In this document: one piece after another, positions 8,194 to 17,800 of the stretch
Numbering within the stretch: position 1 is the first letter of the stretch
Layout: every line of letters starts with the position of its first letter
Assembly (NCBI GenBank): GCA_934754775.1
Contig: CAKVIM010000004.1
Coordinates: 62,001-126,000, forward strand
DNA: 64,000 nucleotides
Source of the DNA: an uncultured Candidatus Melainabacteria bacterium
GTDB taxonomy: Bacteria > Cyanobacteriota > Vampirovibrionia > Gastranaerophilales > Gastranaerophilaceae
Reading direction: 5' to 3'
Position numbers and translations under genes: made by a program
The notes under the pieces: model-generated
Told to the model about the DNA's origin: nothing
What the model saw: the letters and a program-made list of their open reading frames with translations, nothing else
Databases searched by the model: none

Positions 8194-8853
8194 ATGAAAG
8201 AGCCAAATATTCATACATTTCATTATTATTTTGATACAGTAAGTGGAGAGCTAAAACCAATAGATATCTTGTCTGGTGATGATGAAAACGGCTATGAGTG
8301 TGTCTATAAAGGAGATAAAGACTCAGATAGTATACTAATTGACAAAAAAGATATGATTATCATTCATCTGAACATAGATACTATGGAAATCTATACATCA
8401 AATATGTTTGATTTTGTAGATGATTTGAGAATTGCTGTTCTTGAAAAAGAAATGAAGACAAGCACTCTTAAAAAACATCTGCAAAAAAACAACAGAGAGT
8501 TTATTGACATCATCAGAATGGCAGCAAGAGATGATCCAATCGAAATCTCTTATCATAATAAAGATATTCTAAAAGCTTTGAAGACACTTGGTTTCAAGTA
8601 TGTTGCTCGCTATCAGACATATAAGTGGGCCGCCTTTCATGAACTGCCTCTTCTTTATGTAAATACTTATGTGGAAGCTGGCGATAGAGAAGGACTTGAG
8701 CTAACTAATTTTGACCCAAAAGTTAATTTTGCCAAGGAAAGAGAAGTTTATCTGATTGAAGACTTGCTGAAAGAAAAATATCCTCTTCCAATTAAGATGG
8801 ACGATTTTTCTTTAGATGAGTTGGAGGAGGAGGACGATGATAGTTGGACTTAA
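8194..8853 (+). CDS. Unknown acidic early protein
   Basis: 219 residues, not recognised. N-terminal half is beta-rich (FHYYFDTVSGELKPIDILSG). The middle has a helical, basic region (EMKTSTLKKHLQKNNREFIDIIRM). The last 15 residues are strongly acidic (DELEEEDDDSW), a feature seen in DNA-mimic or protein-interaction tails. AAAGGAG ribosome site. No TAG. Its 3' end overlaps the start of the next gene by 10 bases. Confidence 0.7.
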   Translation: MKEPNIHTFHYYFDTVSGELKPIDILSGDDENGYECVYKGDKDSDSILIDKKDMIIIHLNIDTMEIYTSNMFDFVDDLRIAVLEKEMKTSTLKKHLQKNNREFIDIIRMAARDDPIEISYHNKDILKALKTLGFKYVARYQTYKWAAFHELPLLYVNTYVEAGDREGLELTNFDPKVNFAKEREVYLIEDLLKEKYPLPIKMDDFSLDELEEEDDDSWT

Positions 8854-9257
8854 CTTTTGAAGTAAAAATGAAGCTTTATGAGAAGGAATATCCTAATGTA
8901 AGATATGATTGGGATTATTTCGGTCCCACCGTTATAACTGAAGTAATTGAAGAGTGGTGGGAAAAGACTGGGTCTGAACAATATAAAAATAAACTTTTTG
9001 TTAATAAAGAAACCTATGAGGCTTTCCAAGCTCTTAAAATACTTCATTTTAAGTATTTTTCAACTTCCAAACGAGCAAATATCTTGCATGCTTTTAAAGA
9101 AAAACCAGAAAGAAAAGAAGATAGTTTCTTCTTTACAAGAAACCCTTATGATATGATAATAGTAGACCATATTTGTTTTGATTATATTGAAGACGATTGG
9201 GAACATAGAACATTCTATTCAATAGAAGATTATTTTGAAAGGTTGGTAATGATATAA
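8844..9257 (+). CDS. Unknown early protein
   Basis: 137 residues starting at TTG (8844). The upstream in-frame codons are TAG and then TGA, so TTG is the only good start, with GGAGGAGG 10-20 bases before it inside the previous gene. Aromatic-rich sequence (VRYDWDYFGP, EEWWEKTG, YFSIEDYF). No known motif. The stop TAA overlaps the ATG of the RNase H gene (TAATG), indicating coupled translation. Confidence 0.65.
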   Translation: MDLTFEVKMKLYEKEYPNVRYDWDYFGPTVITEVIEEWWEKTGSEQYKNKLFVNKETYEAFQALKILHFKYFSTSKRANILHAFKEKPERKEDSFFFTRNPYDMIIVDHICFDYIEDDWEHRTFYSIEDYFERLVMI

Positions 9258-9787
9258 TGAAATATTGGACAGATGGCGCGGCAACAATGAGAAAAGATTC
9301 AAATGGCAATTATATAAGAGAGGCAGGCGGCTGGGCTTTTGTTTATGAAAGTGAAGGAGGTAAACTAAAAGGCGAGTATGGTGGTCGTCCTCAAACAACC
9401 AACAACGAAATGGAACTGACAGCAATCTATCGAGCACTTGATGCCGCGGCAACGATGCCAGATTTTGATATTAGAATAGTGTCAGATAGTGCCTATTGTA
9501 TCAACATTTTTACCTCTTGGGCGAAAAATTGGGAAAAGAATGGTTGGACAAGAGGAAAGAAACACGAACCGATTGAGAATTTAGCTCTCATTCAGAAGAT
9601 TTGGAATCTTATGGGAAGACTAGAGGAAGAAGGAAGAACACTTTCTTTTGAAAAAGTTAAGGGTCATTCGGGTGTGAGAGAGAATGAGATTGTTGATAAG
9701 TATGCTGTAATAGGGAAGAGAGAAGCCGCAGAAGGAGAATGGATACTTTCAAAATGGATACTTTCAAAGGAATTTGTAGAAGAATAA
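9257..9787 (+). CDS. rnhA: Ribonuclease HI
   Basis: 176 residues. The RNase H fold is clear: YWTDGAA with Asp6, NNEMELTAI with Glu53, IVSDSAY with Asp77, then KVKGHSG and NEIVDKYA with the catalytic His and last Asp. These four acids bind the metal ions that cut RNA in RNA-DNA hybrids, so in a phage it removes primers. The C-terminus has a short in-frame duplication (WILSKWILSK) from a 15-bp tandem repeat. No TAG. A terminator follows at once, ending this early operon before the opposite-strand island. Confidence 0.92.
   Translation: MKYWTDGAATMRKDSNGNYIREAGGWAFVYESEGGKLKGEYGGRPQTTNNEMELTAIYRALDAAATMPDFDIRIVSDSAYCINIFTSWAKNWEKNGWTRGKKHEPIENLALIQKIWNLMGRLEEEGRTLSFEKVKGHSGVRENEIVDKYAVIGKREAAEGEWILSKWILSKEFVEE
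9739..9768 (+). repeat. 15-bp tandem repeat in rnhA
   Basis: Two adjacent copies of ATGGATACTTTCAAA. In frame; gives the duplicated residues WILSK near the C-terminus of RNase HI. Confidence 0.85.
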
Positions 9788-9790
9788 AAG

Positions 9791-9822
9791 AAAGAGGTCA
9801 GAGATTAATCTGGCCTCTTTTT
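9791..9822 (+). terminator. Intrinsic terminator after rnhA
   Basis: 12-bp stem AAAGAGGTCAGA (9791-9802) with TCTGGCCTCTTT (9809-9820), one G-U type pair, then TT. Ends the plus-strand operon facing the minus-strand gene at 9877. The remaining bases up to 9876 hold nothing I recognise. Confidence 0.8.
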
Positions 9823-9876
9823 GATTGAAAAATGAAAATCTGATTTTTCCTATTGATATCTGATTTTTGACAGAAA

Positions 9877-10719
9877 TTAAAATTTATATGTACTACTCTA
9901 GGTGTTTAAATTTGTAGACATCAATATTTCTGTATAATTAATTAAATTTTGAGATTGCAAAACTTGTAAATCTTCTTTTATTGCAGAATTATTCTTCACA
10001 TCTTTACTTAGTTTAAGATAATCTCTTATCTCTTTTAAAGTTAAGATATTAGAAGGATTTAATTTTATAAATAAATAAATTTTTAGTTGTCTTTCAGATA
10101 AAGATAAATATAATTTGTCATTTAATACTTTCTACTCTATTGAATTAGGAAGAAAATCTTTCAAAACTGCCCAAGGCTTTTCTTTATTTAAAAGCAAATT
10201 ACTATCTTTTAAAAGAATTAGACCCTTTTTAATCGTAGTAGGATGCATATGCAAAGCTAATTTAATCTAATTTATAGGCATTAATTTTAGAATGATACTT
10301 TGATTATCCTAATGTGCCGCTTTAGATAATAAGTAAAAATAAATTTTAAAGGAAATAAAAGGTAATTCTTTTAAAGAAAAATAATCTTTAGATTGTATTT
10401 TATTTTTAGTAAGTACTTCTTTTATTTTAGAACAAAATTCTTTTCGCTTTTCTTTAGAACAGTTCCATCTTTTATTATATCCATTTGGAAATAAAGTATT
10501 AAATTTATCTATATAATAGTCTTCCCATAAACTTAATTCATCCTCTTCAACCTATTTAAGTATTTCAAAAGTAAAGTTTTCAATTCCTTCAAACTAAATA
10601 ACTTCATCAATAAACTATTTTCCCCGACAATGTTCATCTAAACGTTTGCCGCAATGAATAGACTATCCAATATATGATTTATTATTTATTTTATTTGTAA
10701 TTTTATAAATGCCAATCAT
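9877..10719 (-). CDS. GIY-YIG nuclease fused to a helix-turn-helix region (recoded)
   Basis: 280 residues only if eight TAG codons (9898, 10132, 10267, 10309, 10552, 10594, 10615, 10663) are read; I checked every codon and found no TAA or TGA before 9877. The N-terminus is a GIY-YIG nuclease: IGIYKITNKINNKSYIG-TAG-S, where this family has YIGQS, followed by the catalytic Arg (KRLDEH) and Glu (LWEDYYIDKFNT). Residues 150-270 look like winged-helix or HTH segments (INQIKLALHMHPTTIKKGL; LTLKEIRDYLKLSKD). GIY-YIG proteins nick or cut DNA, often as homing enzymes. AGGAGG before ATG. It lies 10 bases after the winged-helix gene and shares its operon. With the standard code it would look like a pseudogene. 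Confidence 0.85.
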
Positions 10720-10729
10720 TTTATCCTCC

Positions 10730-11488
10730 TTATTCTATTGGGAATAATTTTTTGCGTTCCTCTTCTGTCATTTTTTGAACCTCAGTAAACTCAGCATCTT
10801 TTGCAAAGCCGTCCATTATATCATTATATTCATCGTCAAATTTAGTAATATAATATCTAATCTCTTTTTTGTGATTTGGTAAATTTTTTTCTTCCGTTTC
10901 CCATTTTATAATACCAAAACCACGCAATGTAATTAAAAGATTTCTCAAATATTCATCTTTATCTGTATGAGTTTCAGAGTATCCCATCTACATTCTTAAT
11001 TTTCTCATAGTAAAATATTTATCTTCACTATAATAATAAATTTTAAGAATAGCCATTAATTTAATAATATCATCCGCTGTCTATTTTCTTTCTTTACAAT
11101 TAGTAAAAAAAGCACAAGTTCTTACAGGTAATATCATTTTAGATTGGATAAAAGGTATTCGGTAATATCGTCGGCCGGCAGAGTCAGTCTCTTCAACAAT
11201 TAGCTTATATTTTTTCAAAATTTCAAGTCTTCTATAATAAGTAGACTTACTAATACCTAATATCTTTTGAGTATTTGTAGCATTATATCGAGGCACATTT
11301 TTCTCTATGTTTTTATCTAAATATAAGTAATTCCAATTTTCTACAAATGTGCCGTCAGCATATCTTTGAGGATTATGCTTAGAAATACTATATAGATATG
11401 TATAAAGTGTATCGCTCATGGCTTCAAATTTTTCTCTTTCATTATTATTTTTTTCGGGGTCAGGTAGTGCAAAATTCCATTTTCCCAT
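10730..11488 (-). CDS. Winged-helix DNA-binding protein, possible replication initiator (recoded)
   Basis: 252 residues with two TAG codons (10988, 11081) joining what would otherwise be two short genes. Residues 75-105 hold a helix-turn-helix (ATNTQKILGISKSTYYRRLEIL) followed by a wing-like hairpin (VEETDSAGRRYYRIPF). A second basic, helical region follows (DDIIKLMAILKIYYY, then KLRMQMGYSETHTDKDEYL) and looks like another winged helix. This layout occurs in plasmid and phage initiators and in repressors. Directly upstream lie four phased repeats that could be its binding sites. GAGGCGA-type ribosome site. Role as initiator or repressor is inference from these repeats. Confidence 0.75.
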
Positions 11489-11588
11489 TTAAATCGCCTC
11501 CTTTTGTTTCTAAATATAAGTAAATAAATAAAAAATAGTCTCTAAAAAATTCATTTCTTCTTAGTTTTTAGAAACACATTAAAAAATA

Positions 11589-11704
11589 GTCTCAAAAACG
11601 CTATAACAATTTAAAAAGTGTCCCGCAAACGCTATAACAATTTCTAAAACCGTCTCAAAAACGCTATAACAATCCAAGAAAGTGTCCCGCAAACGCTATG
11701 TTAT
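11589..11704. repeat. Four iteron-like repeats with 31-32 bp phasing
   Basis: Four direct copies with core AAACGCTAT at starts 11589, 11620, 11652 and 11684, two subtypes alternating: GTCTCAAAAACGCTATAACA and GTCCCGCAAACGCTATAACA. Steps are 31, 32 and 32 bp, three helical turns, so all sites face the same side of DNA. They lie upstream of the winged-helix gene. Candidate operator or replication-origin iterons. Confidence 0.8.
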
Positions 11705-11712
11705 ATTCTTTT

Positions 11713-11830
11713 ATTACTTTTCCCAAAAAGTAATCAAAAGGGGTTCTTTTGCCGGCAAAAGAACCAAAGCCGGCGAACGTGCTGCCTTGCTTCGCTTCGC
11801 TCCGCATCGACAGCGCGCCGCTTCTTTTTG
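11713..11830. repeat. Palindromic, host-like intergenic repeat block
   Basis: Contains a 22-bp inverted repeat (11713-11734; ATTACTTTT arms around CCC), then a perfect 24-bp palindrome (11742-11765; half site GGTTCTTTTGCC), then a GC-rich part with CTTCGCTTCGCTCC. The style resembles interspersed repeats of bacterial chromosomes rather than the rest of this AT-rich phage. The gap 11489-11906 holds no gene; ORFs across it are fortuitous. Could be a terminator, an origin structure or a captured host repeat. Confidence 0.7.
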
Positions 11831-11844
11831 AGAAAGAAAAAAAT

Positions 11845-11873
11845 TTGACTTTGTTTAAAATTTTTGTTATAAT
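11845..11873 (+). promoter_or_regulatory. Sigma-A-type promoter for the ligase gene
   Basis: -35 TTGACT (11845-11850), 17-bp spacer, -10 TATAAT (11868-11873). ATG at 11907 behind AAAGGAGGAG. Confidence 0.88.
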
Positions 11874-11906
11874 TTAAGAGTAAAAGAAATAAAGGAGGAG
11901 TTCTAA

Positions 11907-13034
11907 ATGAACATAGAAATAAAAGGTACAGATTTTTGGGATGGCTTTGATGCAATGAAATACTGGGCGCCGCCAAAATCTTATGACAGACAGAAATGGA
12001 AACAGGAAATTCATGAATATATGTTGAGCGGACAGTATATTGGAGCAAGAAAAGTTGATGGTATCTGGGCAATGATTATTAAGGACACTAAAGGAAACTT
12101 TCATCTTAGAAGCCGCACAAAGAATGTTGAAGGTACTTATGCAGATAAGGCAGAATGGATACCTCAGATTTTGTCAGAACTTGAGGATGTGCCGGCCGGC
12201 ACAGTTTTGCTTGGTGAAATTTATAAGTATGGAGACGAGGGAAGTAGAAAAGCAACTGCTATTCTGAATTGTTTAAAAACTAAGAGTTTGGAAAGACAGG
12301 CCAAGACTCCACTTCATTTCTATTGCTTTGATGTGTTGGCATATGGGTCTGAAATCTTACTCAAAACTCCGATTGAAAAACGAATAACTTACATCGAAAA
12401 AACGTTGTGCCGCCCTACCTATGAATTTGTGGAAAAAGCAAAATATGTAGAGGGTGAAGAACTTTGGACTCTTTGTGGTGAAATACTGGCGGCCGGCTAT
12501 GAAGGAATGGTTATTCAGAAGAAAACTGCAACTTATGACTGCGGCAAGAGAACAGCCAGAATGACCATCAAGGTAAAAAAAGAAATCGAAAGCACAATCG
12601 ACGCTTTTATAGATGGAGCATGGAAAGCTCCAACAAGAGAGTATGGCGGCAAAGAAATTGTAACTTGGCCTTATTGGCTTAATGTCAAGACAGGTGAAAA
12701 ATTTGGTAGTTGTCAGTATTCAGAGTATTGTGATGGTGCTCCTCTTATTCCAATTACACGTCCATTTTATAATGACTGGGCGGCGGCAATAAGTTTGTCT
12801 GTGATGAGAGATGGTAAACCAGTACATGTTGCTTGGATTTCAGGCATAACAGATGATGTCAAGAATCGTATCATTCACGAGCCAGAGTCTTTGGTTGGTA
12901 AGGTAGTTGAGGTTTCCTGTATGCAGATTGAACACATTGACGGTGAATATTCGCTTCGTCACGGCAAGATACTTGGCTTCAGAAGCGATAAAGCAGCGGA
13001 AGATTGTACTTTCGACCAGATTGCAATTAACTAA
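11907..13034 (+). CDS. ATP-dependent DNA ligase
   Basis: 375 residues, no TAG. Nucleotidyltransferase motifs in order: motif I ARKVDGIWA with the AMP-accepting Lys49, RSRTKN (motif Ia type), motif III LLGEIYK with Glu104, motif IV EGMVIQK, and motif V MTIKVKK. A C-terminal OB-fold of about 130 residues follows (GKVVEVSCMQIEHIDGEYSLRHGKIL). The enzyme seals nicks in lagging-strand DNA and repair intermediates using ATP. It heads a separate transcript after a strong promoter and is followed by a hairpin terminator. Confidence 0.92.
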   Translation: MNIEIKGTDFWDGFDAMKYWAPPKSYDRQKWKQEIHEYMLSGQYIGARKVDGIWAMIIKDTKGNFHLRSRTKNVEGTYADKAEWIPQILSELEDVPAGTVLLGEIYKYGDEGSRKATAILNCLKTKSLERQAKTPLHFYCFDVLAYGSEILLKTPIEKRITYIEKTLCRPTYEFVEKAKYVEGEELWTLCGEILAAGYEGMVIQKKTATYDCGKRTARMTIKVKKEIESTIDAFIDGAWKAPTREYGGKEIVTWPYWLNVKTGEKFGSCQYSEYCDGAPLIPITRPFYNDWAAAISLSVMRDGKPVHVAWISGITDDVKNRIIHEPESLVGKVVEVSCMQIEHIDGEYSLRHGKILGFRSDKAAEDCTFDQIAIN

Positions 13035-13079
13035 AATCAAAAACTTAAAGACCTCTTAAACAAAATTTACTTTTCTTAG

Positions 13080-13113
13080 AAGGGCAGGAGTTTTCTTCTG
13101 CTCTTTTAATTTT
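13080..13113 (+). terminator. Terminator after ligase gene
   Basis: Stem AAGGGCAG (13080-13087) with CTGCTCTT (13098-13105), then TTAATTTT. Weak to moderate, since the next gene has no clear promoter of its own. Confidence 0.6.
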
Positions 13114-13133
13114 GCAAAAGGGGTGACTTATTT

Positions 13134-13958
13134 GTGAATAGGGATTATTTCTTAAGTCCTGCTCAGATTTGCAAGCCGCCACATCACACATAGATTTAGC
13201 CTTATTGTGCTACTTGTAAGAAATTTCCTGTTTGTTCGATTAGAGAAGACTATTTAAAGACTGCTTATCTAATTCAACAGATACTTGGAGACCCACAAGA
13301 CGATAGAGAGCTTAGATGTTGTGATGAGAGCTTTAGTGGTTTTGACTTTGAAAAGCCAGAAGAATTGTTTCCAACAGAGCTTGATGTTGTGCCGGCCTGC
13401 GATGAAACCAAGACTTTGACTGCTAAGTTAAAAGCCGCAAAATTTAGAAGTAAAGATTTCATTCAGTTGCTTTATGATGTTGATAGATATTTGGTTATCT
13501 TTAAAGTAACTTGGAGTGAAGAGTTTAGTCGTTATGAGTTATCAGACGGCAAAGAAATCTACTATGGAATTGTCTATAAGACAAAATCTTCTGAATTTGA
13601 CTCGGCGGCACTTCAAGATTGGAGAGCGGAACAAATTAAAAAAGAAGAAGAAAACAAAGAGAAAGATATTATCAACACAACCTATTTTTCAGCTATTCTT
13701 AAATGTGACTTTTATGAACAAGATAAGAAATTAACCGAAAGAGAAGGACTTGATAGGATGAAGCTTCATTGTTGTTGTGACGATGTGCCACCTTATCATC
13801 ATTTGGCGACCTACCACATTGAAGATAAACAAGTTCCTTGTCTTGAAAATAAATTTGCACCTACTCCTCTTTTATATCCAGTCTTTATTCCAATGCCAAG
13901 GCCTAAATGTTATCCAAAGAAGCCTGCGGCAAGGAGAGATGACTTAAATGACGAGTAA
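13134..13958 (+). CDS. Unknown protein with Cys cluster (recoded)
   Basis: 274 residues if two TAG codons (13191, 13197) near the start are read. I chose GTG at 13134, with GGGGTG 8-15 bases upstream; the first standard-code start would be a TTG at 13365, which would lose a Cys cluster. That cluster (QPYCATCKKFPVCSI, and later RCCDES) looks like a small zinc site. The C-terminus has HCCCDDVPPYHH and a Pro-rich stretch with further Cys and His. Function not recognised. Its 3' end overlaps the next gene by 11 bases. Confidence 0.6.
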
Positions 13959-14346
13959 GGGAGAATAGAAGATAGAGAAACTTCTCACTAGTGCCCGTCT
14001 AAATTTTAAAAGGGAATATATCTTTCCCGACCTTTATGGATATAAGAAAGTGCCTTTAAGATTTGACTTTGCAGTTTTTCAAGGTAAAAAGTTAATTTGT
14101 CTCATTGAAGTAGACGGCCGGCAACATTTTGAGTATGTACCACATTTTCACAAAACGATGTCAAGTTTTAAAAGACAACAAGAATGGGATAGGCGGAAGA
14201 ACAAGTACTGTCTGATGCACGGATTCCCATTAATTAGAGTTCCTTATTGGAGCTTGGAAACTCTTACTCTTCAAGAAATTTTTACAAACCCAAAGTTTCT
14301 TGTAAAGAATAAGTTTCACAATGATAATCTACGAAGACAGGGGTGA
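13948..14346 (+). CDS. VSR/DUF559-like PD-(D/E)XK endonuclease (recoded)
   Basis: 132 residues starting at ATG 13948, with one TAG at 13966 (SKGE-TAG-KIEKLL). The nuclease core is complete: the N-terminal GE-x-KIEKLL helix, then LRFDFAVF with the first catalytic Asp, and LIEVDGRQHF with the Glu and Gln-His of the VSR-like group, then FPLIRVPYW. The family cuts or nicks DNA in very-short-patch repair, and phage relatives act as free-standing homing or recombination nucleases. Without reading TAG, the conserved first helix would be lost. Stop is TGA. Confidence 0.78.
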
Positions 14347-14350
14347 AAGA

Positions 14351-14734
14351 ATGGCAGCTTTATTGGTAATTTTTGAAAATATAGGCTCAGTAGTTGGCAT
14401 ATTCATAACGTTGATTACTTTTTTCGGATTGATTTCTAAAAAGCCAAGAGAGGCCCTTAAAAAGATGATTAGAGAGGGCGCAGAAGAAGCTAACAAAGAA
14501 GTTAATGTAAAACTAACTACCATAGAAGAAAAGCTAAAAGAGTCGGATGAAACTGACGTAGTAATGCTCAGACATTCCATAACAGACCTTTATCATTAGT
14601 ATAAGGACACAAAGAAAATTCCTCACTATGCTAAAGAAGACTGGATGGGGATGCTGGAAAAATATGAGCAAAAAGGTGGCAATTGTTACATCCACGCAAT
14701 CACAGAAGAAATGAAGGAATGGGAAGAGATATAA
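14351..14734 (+). CDS. Small membrane-anchored phage protein (recoded)
   Basis: 127 residues with a TAG at 14597. I chose ATG 14351 behind AGGGGTG. One transmembrane helix (residues 3-27, LLVIFENIGSVVGIFITLI) is followed by a basic turn (SKKPREALKKMIREG), a short coiled coil, and a C-terminal domain of the type LRHSITDLYH-TAG-YKD, IPHYAKEDW, then GGNCYIHAITEEMKEW. This C-terminal pattern recurs in small proteins of Gram-positive phages with an N-terminal membrane anchor and is sometimes annotated holin-like. A standard-code reading would remove the C-terminal third. Function not proven. Confidence 0.7.
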
Positions 14735-14746
14735 AATAAAGAAGAG

Positions 14747-14776
14747 GTCAAGGAAGTAAAATTCCTTGACTTTTTT
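14747..14776 (+). terminator. Terminator overlapping the nrdD promoter
   Basis: Perfect 9-bp stem GTCAAGGAA (14747-14755) with TTCCTTGAC (14762-14770), then TTTTTT. The 3' arm contains TTGAC, the start of the next -35 box. Confidence 0.88.
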
Positions 14777-14794
14777 CTCTATTTGAGTTATAAT
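14766..14794 (+). promoter_or_regulatory. Sigma-A-type promoter for nrdD
   Basis: -35 TTGACT (14766-14771), inside the terminator arm; 17-bp spacer; -10 TATAAT (14789-14794). Confidence 0.88.
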
Positions 14795-14826
14795 TAAATT
14801 ATAAAAAAGAAAAGGAGGAATGTAGT

Positions 14827-17800
14827 ATGGCAGAATGGGATATGACCATTATCAAGGGAGATAAGCGTTATCCTTATGATAAAACCCGTATACGTAATGC
14901 AATCATTCAAGCTTATAACCAAATCTGTTATCCAGACTTTGACGAGATTGATATGCTACTTGATGAAATTGAAGATTTAATTTGGACAGAGGCTGGCGAA
15001 AAAAGAGAAATTGCCGTCGGAAAAGTTGAGAACCTTATAATGAGCGTTCTTTATAGAGAGGTGCCGGCTGTAGCTCGTGAGTTTTCTTCTTATAAGATAA
15101 ATAAGGAGAGAATTAAAAAGAACCCAACGGAGATTGAAAAAGTTCTTTACACCAATCCGGAGGTTGAACTTGAAAACGCAAACAAAAAAGCAACATTGAC
15201 CCATATTAAGAACTCATATTTAGCAGAAATTCCATCAAAGGAAGAGTTCTTTAAAGTGTTCCCGCCGGCCTGCGTAGAAGCCCATAAGAAAGGTGTTGTT
15301 TATGCTCATGATTCTGCTTATTCTGTAAGAGATTTAACCAATTGTGAGCTATTGAATTTAGATTATCTTCTCCAACACGGCTGTAAAATAAATAACACTT
15401 GGGTTGACAAACCTCACGACTTCCGCACCGCGTGCACCATCGCCACTTAGGTCCTCACGCACGTCGCAAGCTGTACTTACGGTTTAAAATAATCTGCCGT
15501 AATAAAACAACACTAACCACCACAGTGGGGTCTCGTATCGAGGCTAACGAGGTAGGCAGGAATAGCTAATCTCGTGATTATCGTTAATATAAATAGAGGA
15601 GGAATTCCCATATGACAAATGCAGAAAAATCTGAAATGCTAAAAAATACCATATATCAACTTTATTCAAAAGAAGGTCGTTCAAAAAGCTATATTTCTAA
15701 ACTATTAGAAATTGATAGAAAAATCTTATCAGAAAAAATAAAGGAGTGGAACTTCGAGGAGGCCGAAGCAAAGAAACACATGACTCCATCAACAGAGAAA
15801 TTTATAAATACAAACAGGCAATTTATTAAAAGTCAATTGGATAAAGATGTACCAATTACTCAAATTGCTGCTGCCCTAAAGGTTGATAGAAGAAAACTTT
15901 ATACTATTTTTAATTATGATAATGTTTTAAAACAAGCTCATCAAGAATCTGTAAATAGAAAGAAAAACAAAACTCAGAAAAGAATAGAAACACAAATGAA
16001 AAATTCAAAACTTCAATATGATTTTGAAGAACTTGAAGGAGAAATTTGGAAACCTATTCTGGGATATGAAAATTATTTAATTTCTAATTATGGTAGAATT
16101 AAGAGAATGGCAGAGAAGTATAAGGCTTATTATTTACTTAAACCTGACGAAAATTCTATTAGTCATAGATTACAAATTAGATTATCAAAAAATGGTCAAG
16201 GTAAAACTCTTCAAGTGGCGCGGCTTGTTGCTCTTACTTTTTTAACTGACTCTCATTCAGAAGAGCAAAATACAGTAAATCATAAAGATGGTAATATTCA
16301 AAATAACAGAGTTGATAATCTTGAATGGGTATCTCAAGCAGAAAATAACCTTCACGCTTATCGAGAATTAAATCGAACAGTAGTAAATCATAGGACTTAT
16401 ATTTTTGATAAGATTTTATATAAAGGTCAATATGAATTTAATACTGTCGCGGCGTTTGCAAGATTTTTGGGTAAATCAGAAACCCAAACAAGAAGATATA
16501 TGGATGAACCAGAAAAACACGATATAAAATTCATAATTTATAATAACGATAATTGTAACGACTAATTGTAGTATATTGATAGCAATATACGAAACGTGTT
16601 GGTGACTTACACACCCGTAAGTTACAAGAAATAGTCTAAGCTATGGTTGATATACCCATCTCCATAGCAATTGGGATGTACTATAAACTTGTTAGCTTTA
16701 GCCAAATTTGTTAATGTTAGCAGACAGAAAATTCGTAAGAAATTAACAGAATTTATAGATGACCCAGATGTCCTAAACCGACTTGCGGCACGAGAACTTG
16801 AAGAAGAAATTCGACAAGGTGTTCAGACTTTTATGTATCAGAACTTAACTCTTTGTTCAAGCGTTGGGCAAGCAGTTTTCTTGACCGTTTCTGTTTACTT
16901 AAATGAAGACCCAAAATACACAGATGACTTGATTTTGGTTTTCAAAGAGATGTTGAGACAAAGAATTGCAGGTATTCCAAATGAAGATGGGGTTGCGGAA
17001 AATCCTAACTTTCCAAAAATTCTCTATTTTCTTGACGAAGATACGATGCGCGGCGGCAAGTATTATGAGATAACAAAACTTTGTGCTGAGTGTAGTGCTA
17101 AAAGACTTGTGCCAGATTATATGAGTGTTAAGAAGCATTTAGAGTTGAAAGGAGTCGTAACCCCTAGCATAAACGAAAACTGTGCCTAATATTCGTGAGG
17201 ATACTAGAAAACCCGTCTAAACGGAGAAAATCTTTAATGTTAGCTCGACATTAAAGACAACTTACCGTGCTAAACTAATTTATAAACAGTAAGCTTTATA
17301 CGAAGTATGGAATAAAAGATGTTTATAGATTAGAAAAGCCTAACGACTAACCGTGATGAGTGTAGCGGAGTAAGCTCATAAGCTAATGATGAGTTGAAAT
17401 GGTGGGCAACTTAATAAAATTAAGTTGGTGATATAGTCTAAACTATATAGTGATATATAGCAGTCATAAAATGACGGCGCAAGCTTGCGACTTGCGTGAA
17501 TATTTTGGGGATGCAGAGCGCTCTTAAGTCCTTATAAAGACCTAAAAACAGGTAAATTTGTAACCTGGGGCCGCTTTAATTGTGGCGTTATGTCTCTTAA
17601 TCTTCCTTATATTGCAATGGAAAACAACCCAGACAAATCAGAGGAGCAGCTTTTTCTTAATCTTGATAAGTATCTTGGTGTTGCTAATCAAGGTATAATC
17701 TGGCGAGTTAATCATTGTGCAAAAATTAAGGCAAAATCTTGTCCAATACTTTGGGTTTATGGTGGCCTTGCAACTCTTAACCCAGAAGATGATTTATCTT

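Noticed and set aside
9877..11488. Region of pseudogenes
   Set aside because: All interruptions are TAG, none TAA, TGA or frameshift, and conserved motifs continue across them.
11589..11704. Possible CRISPR array
   Set aside because: Only four repeats of ~22 bp in two alternating types with 9-10 bp gaps, and no cas genes; the spacing fits iterons or operators.
11734..12104. Two minus-strand ORFs over the ligase upstream region
   Set aside because: They cross a palindromic repeat block, a promoter and the start of the ligase gene; the AERSEARQ-type translation is a known false-ORF pattern of repeats.
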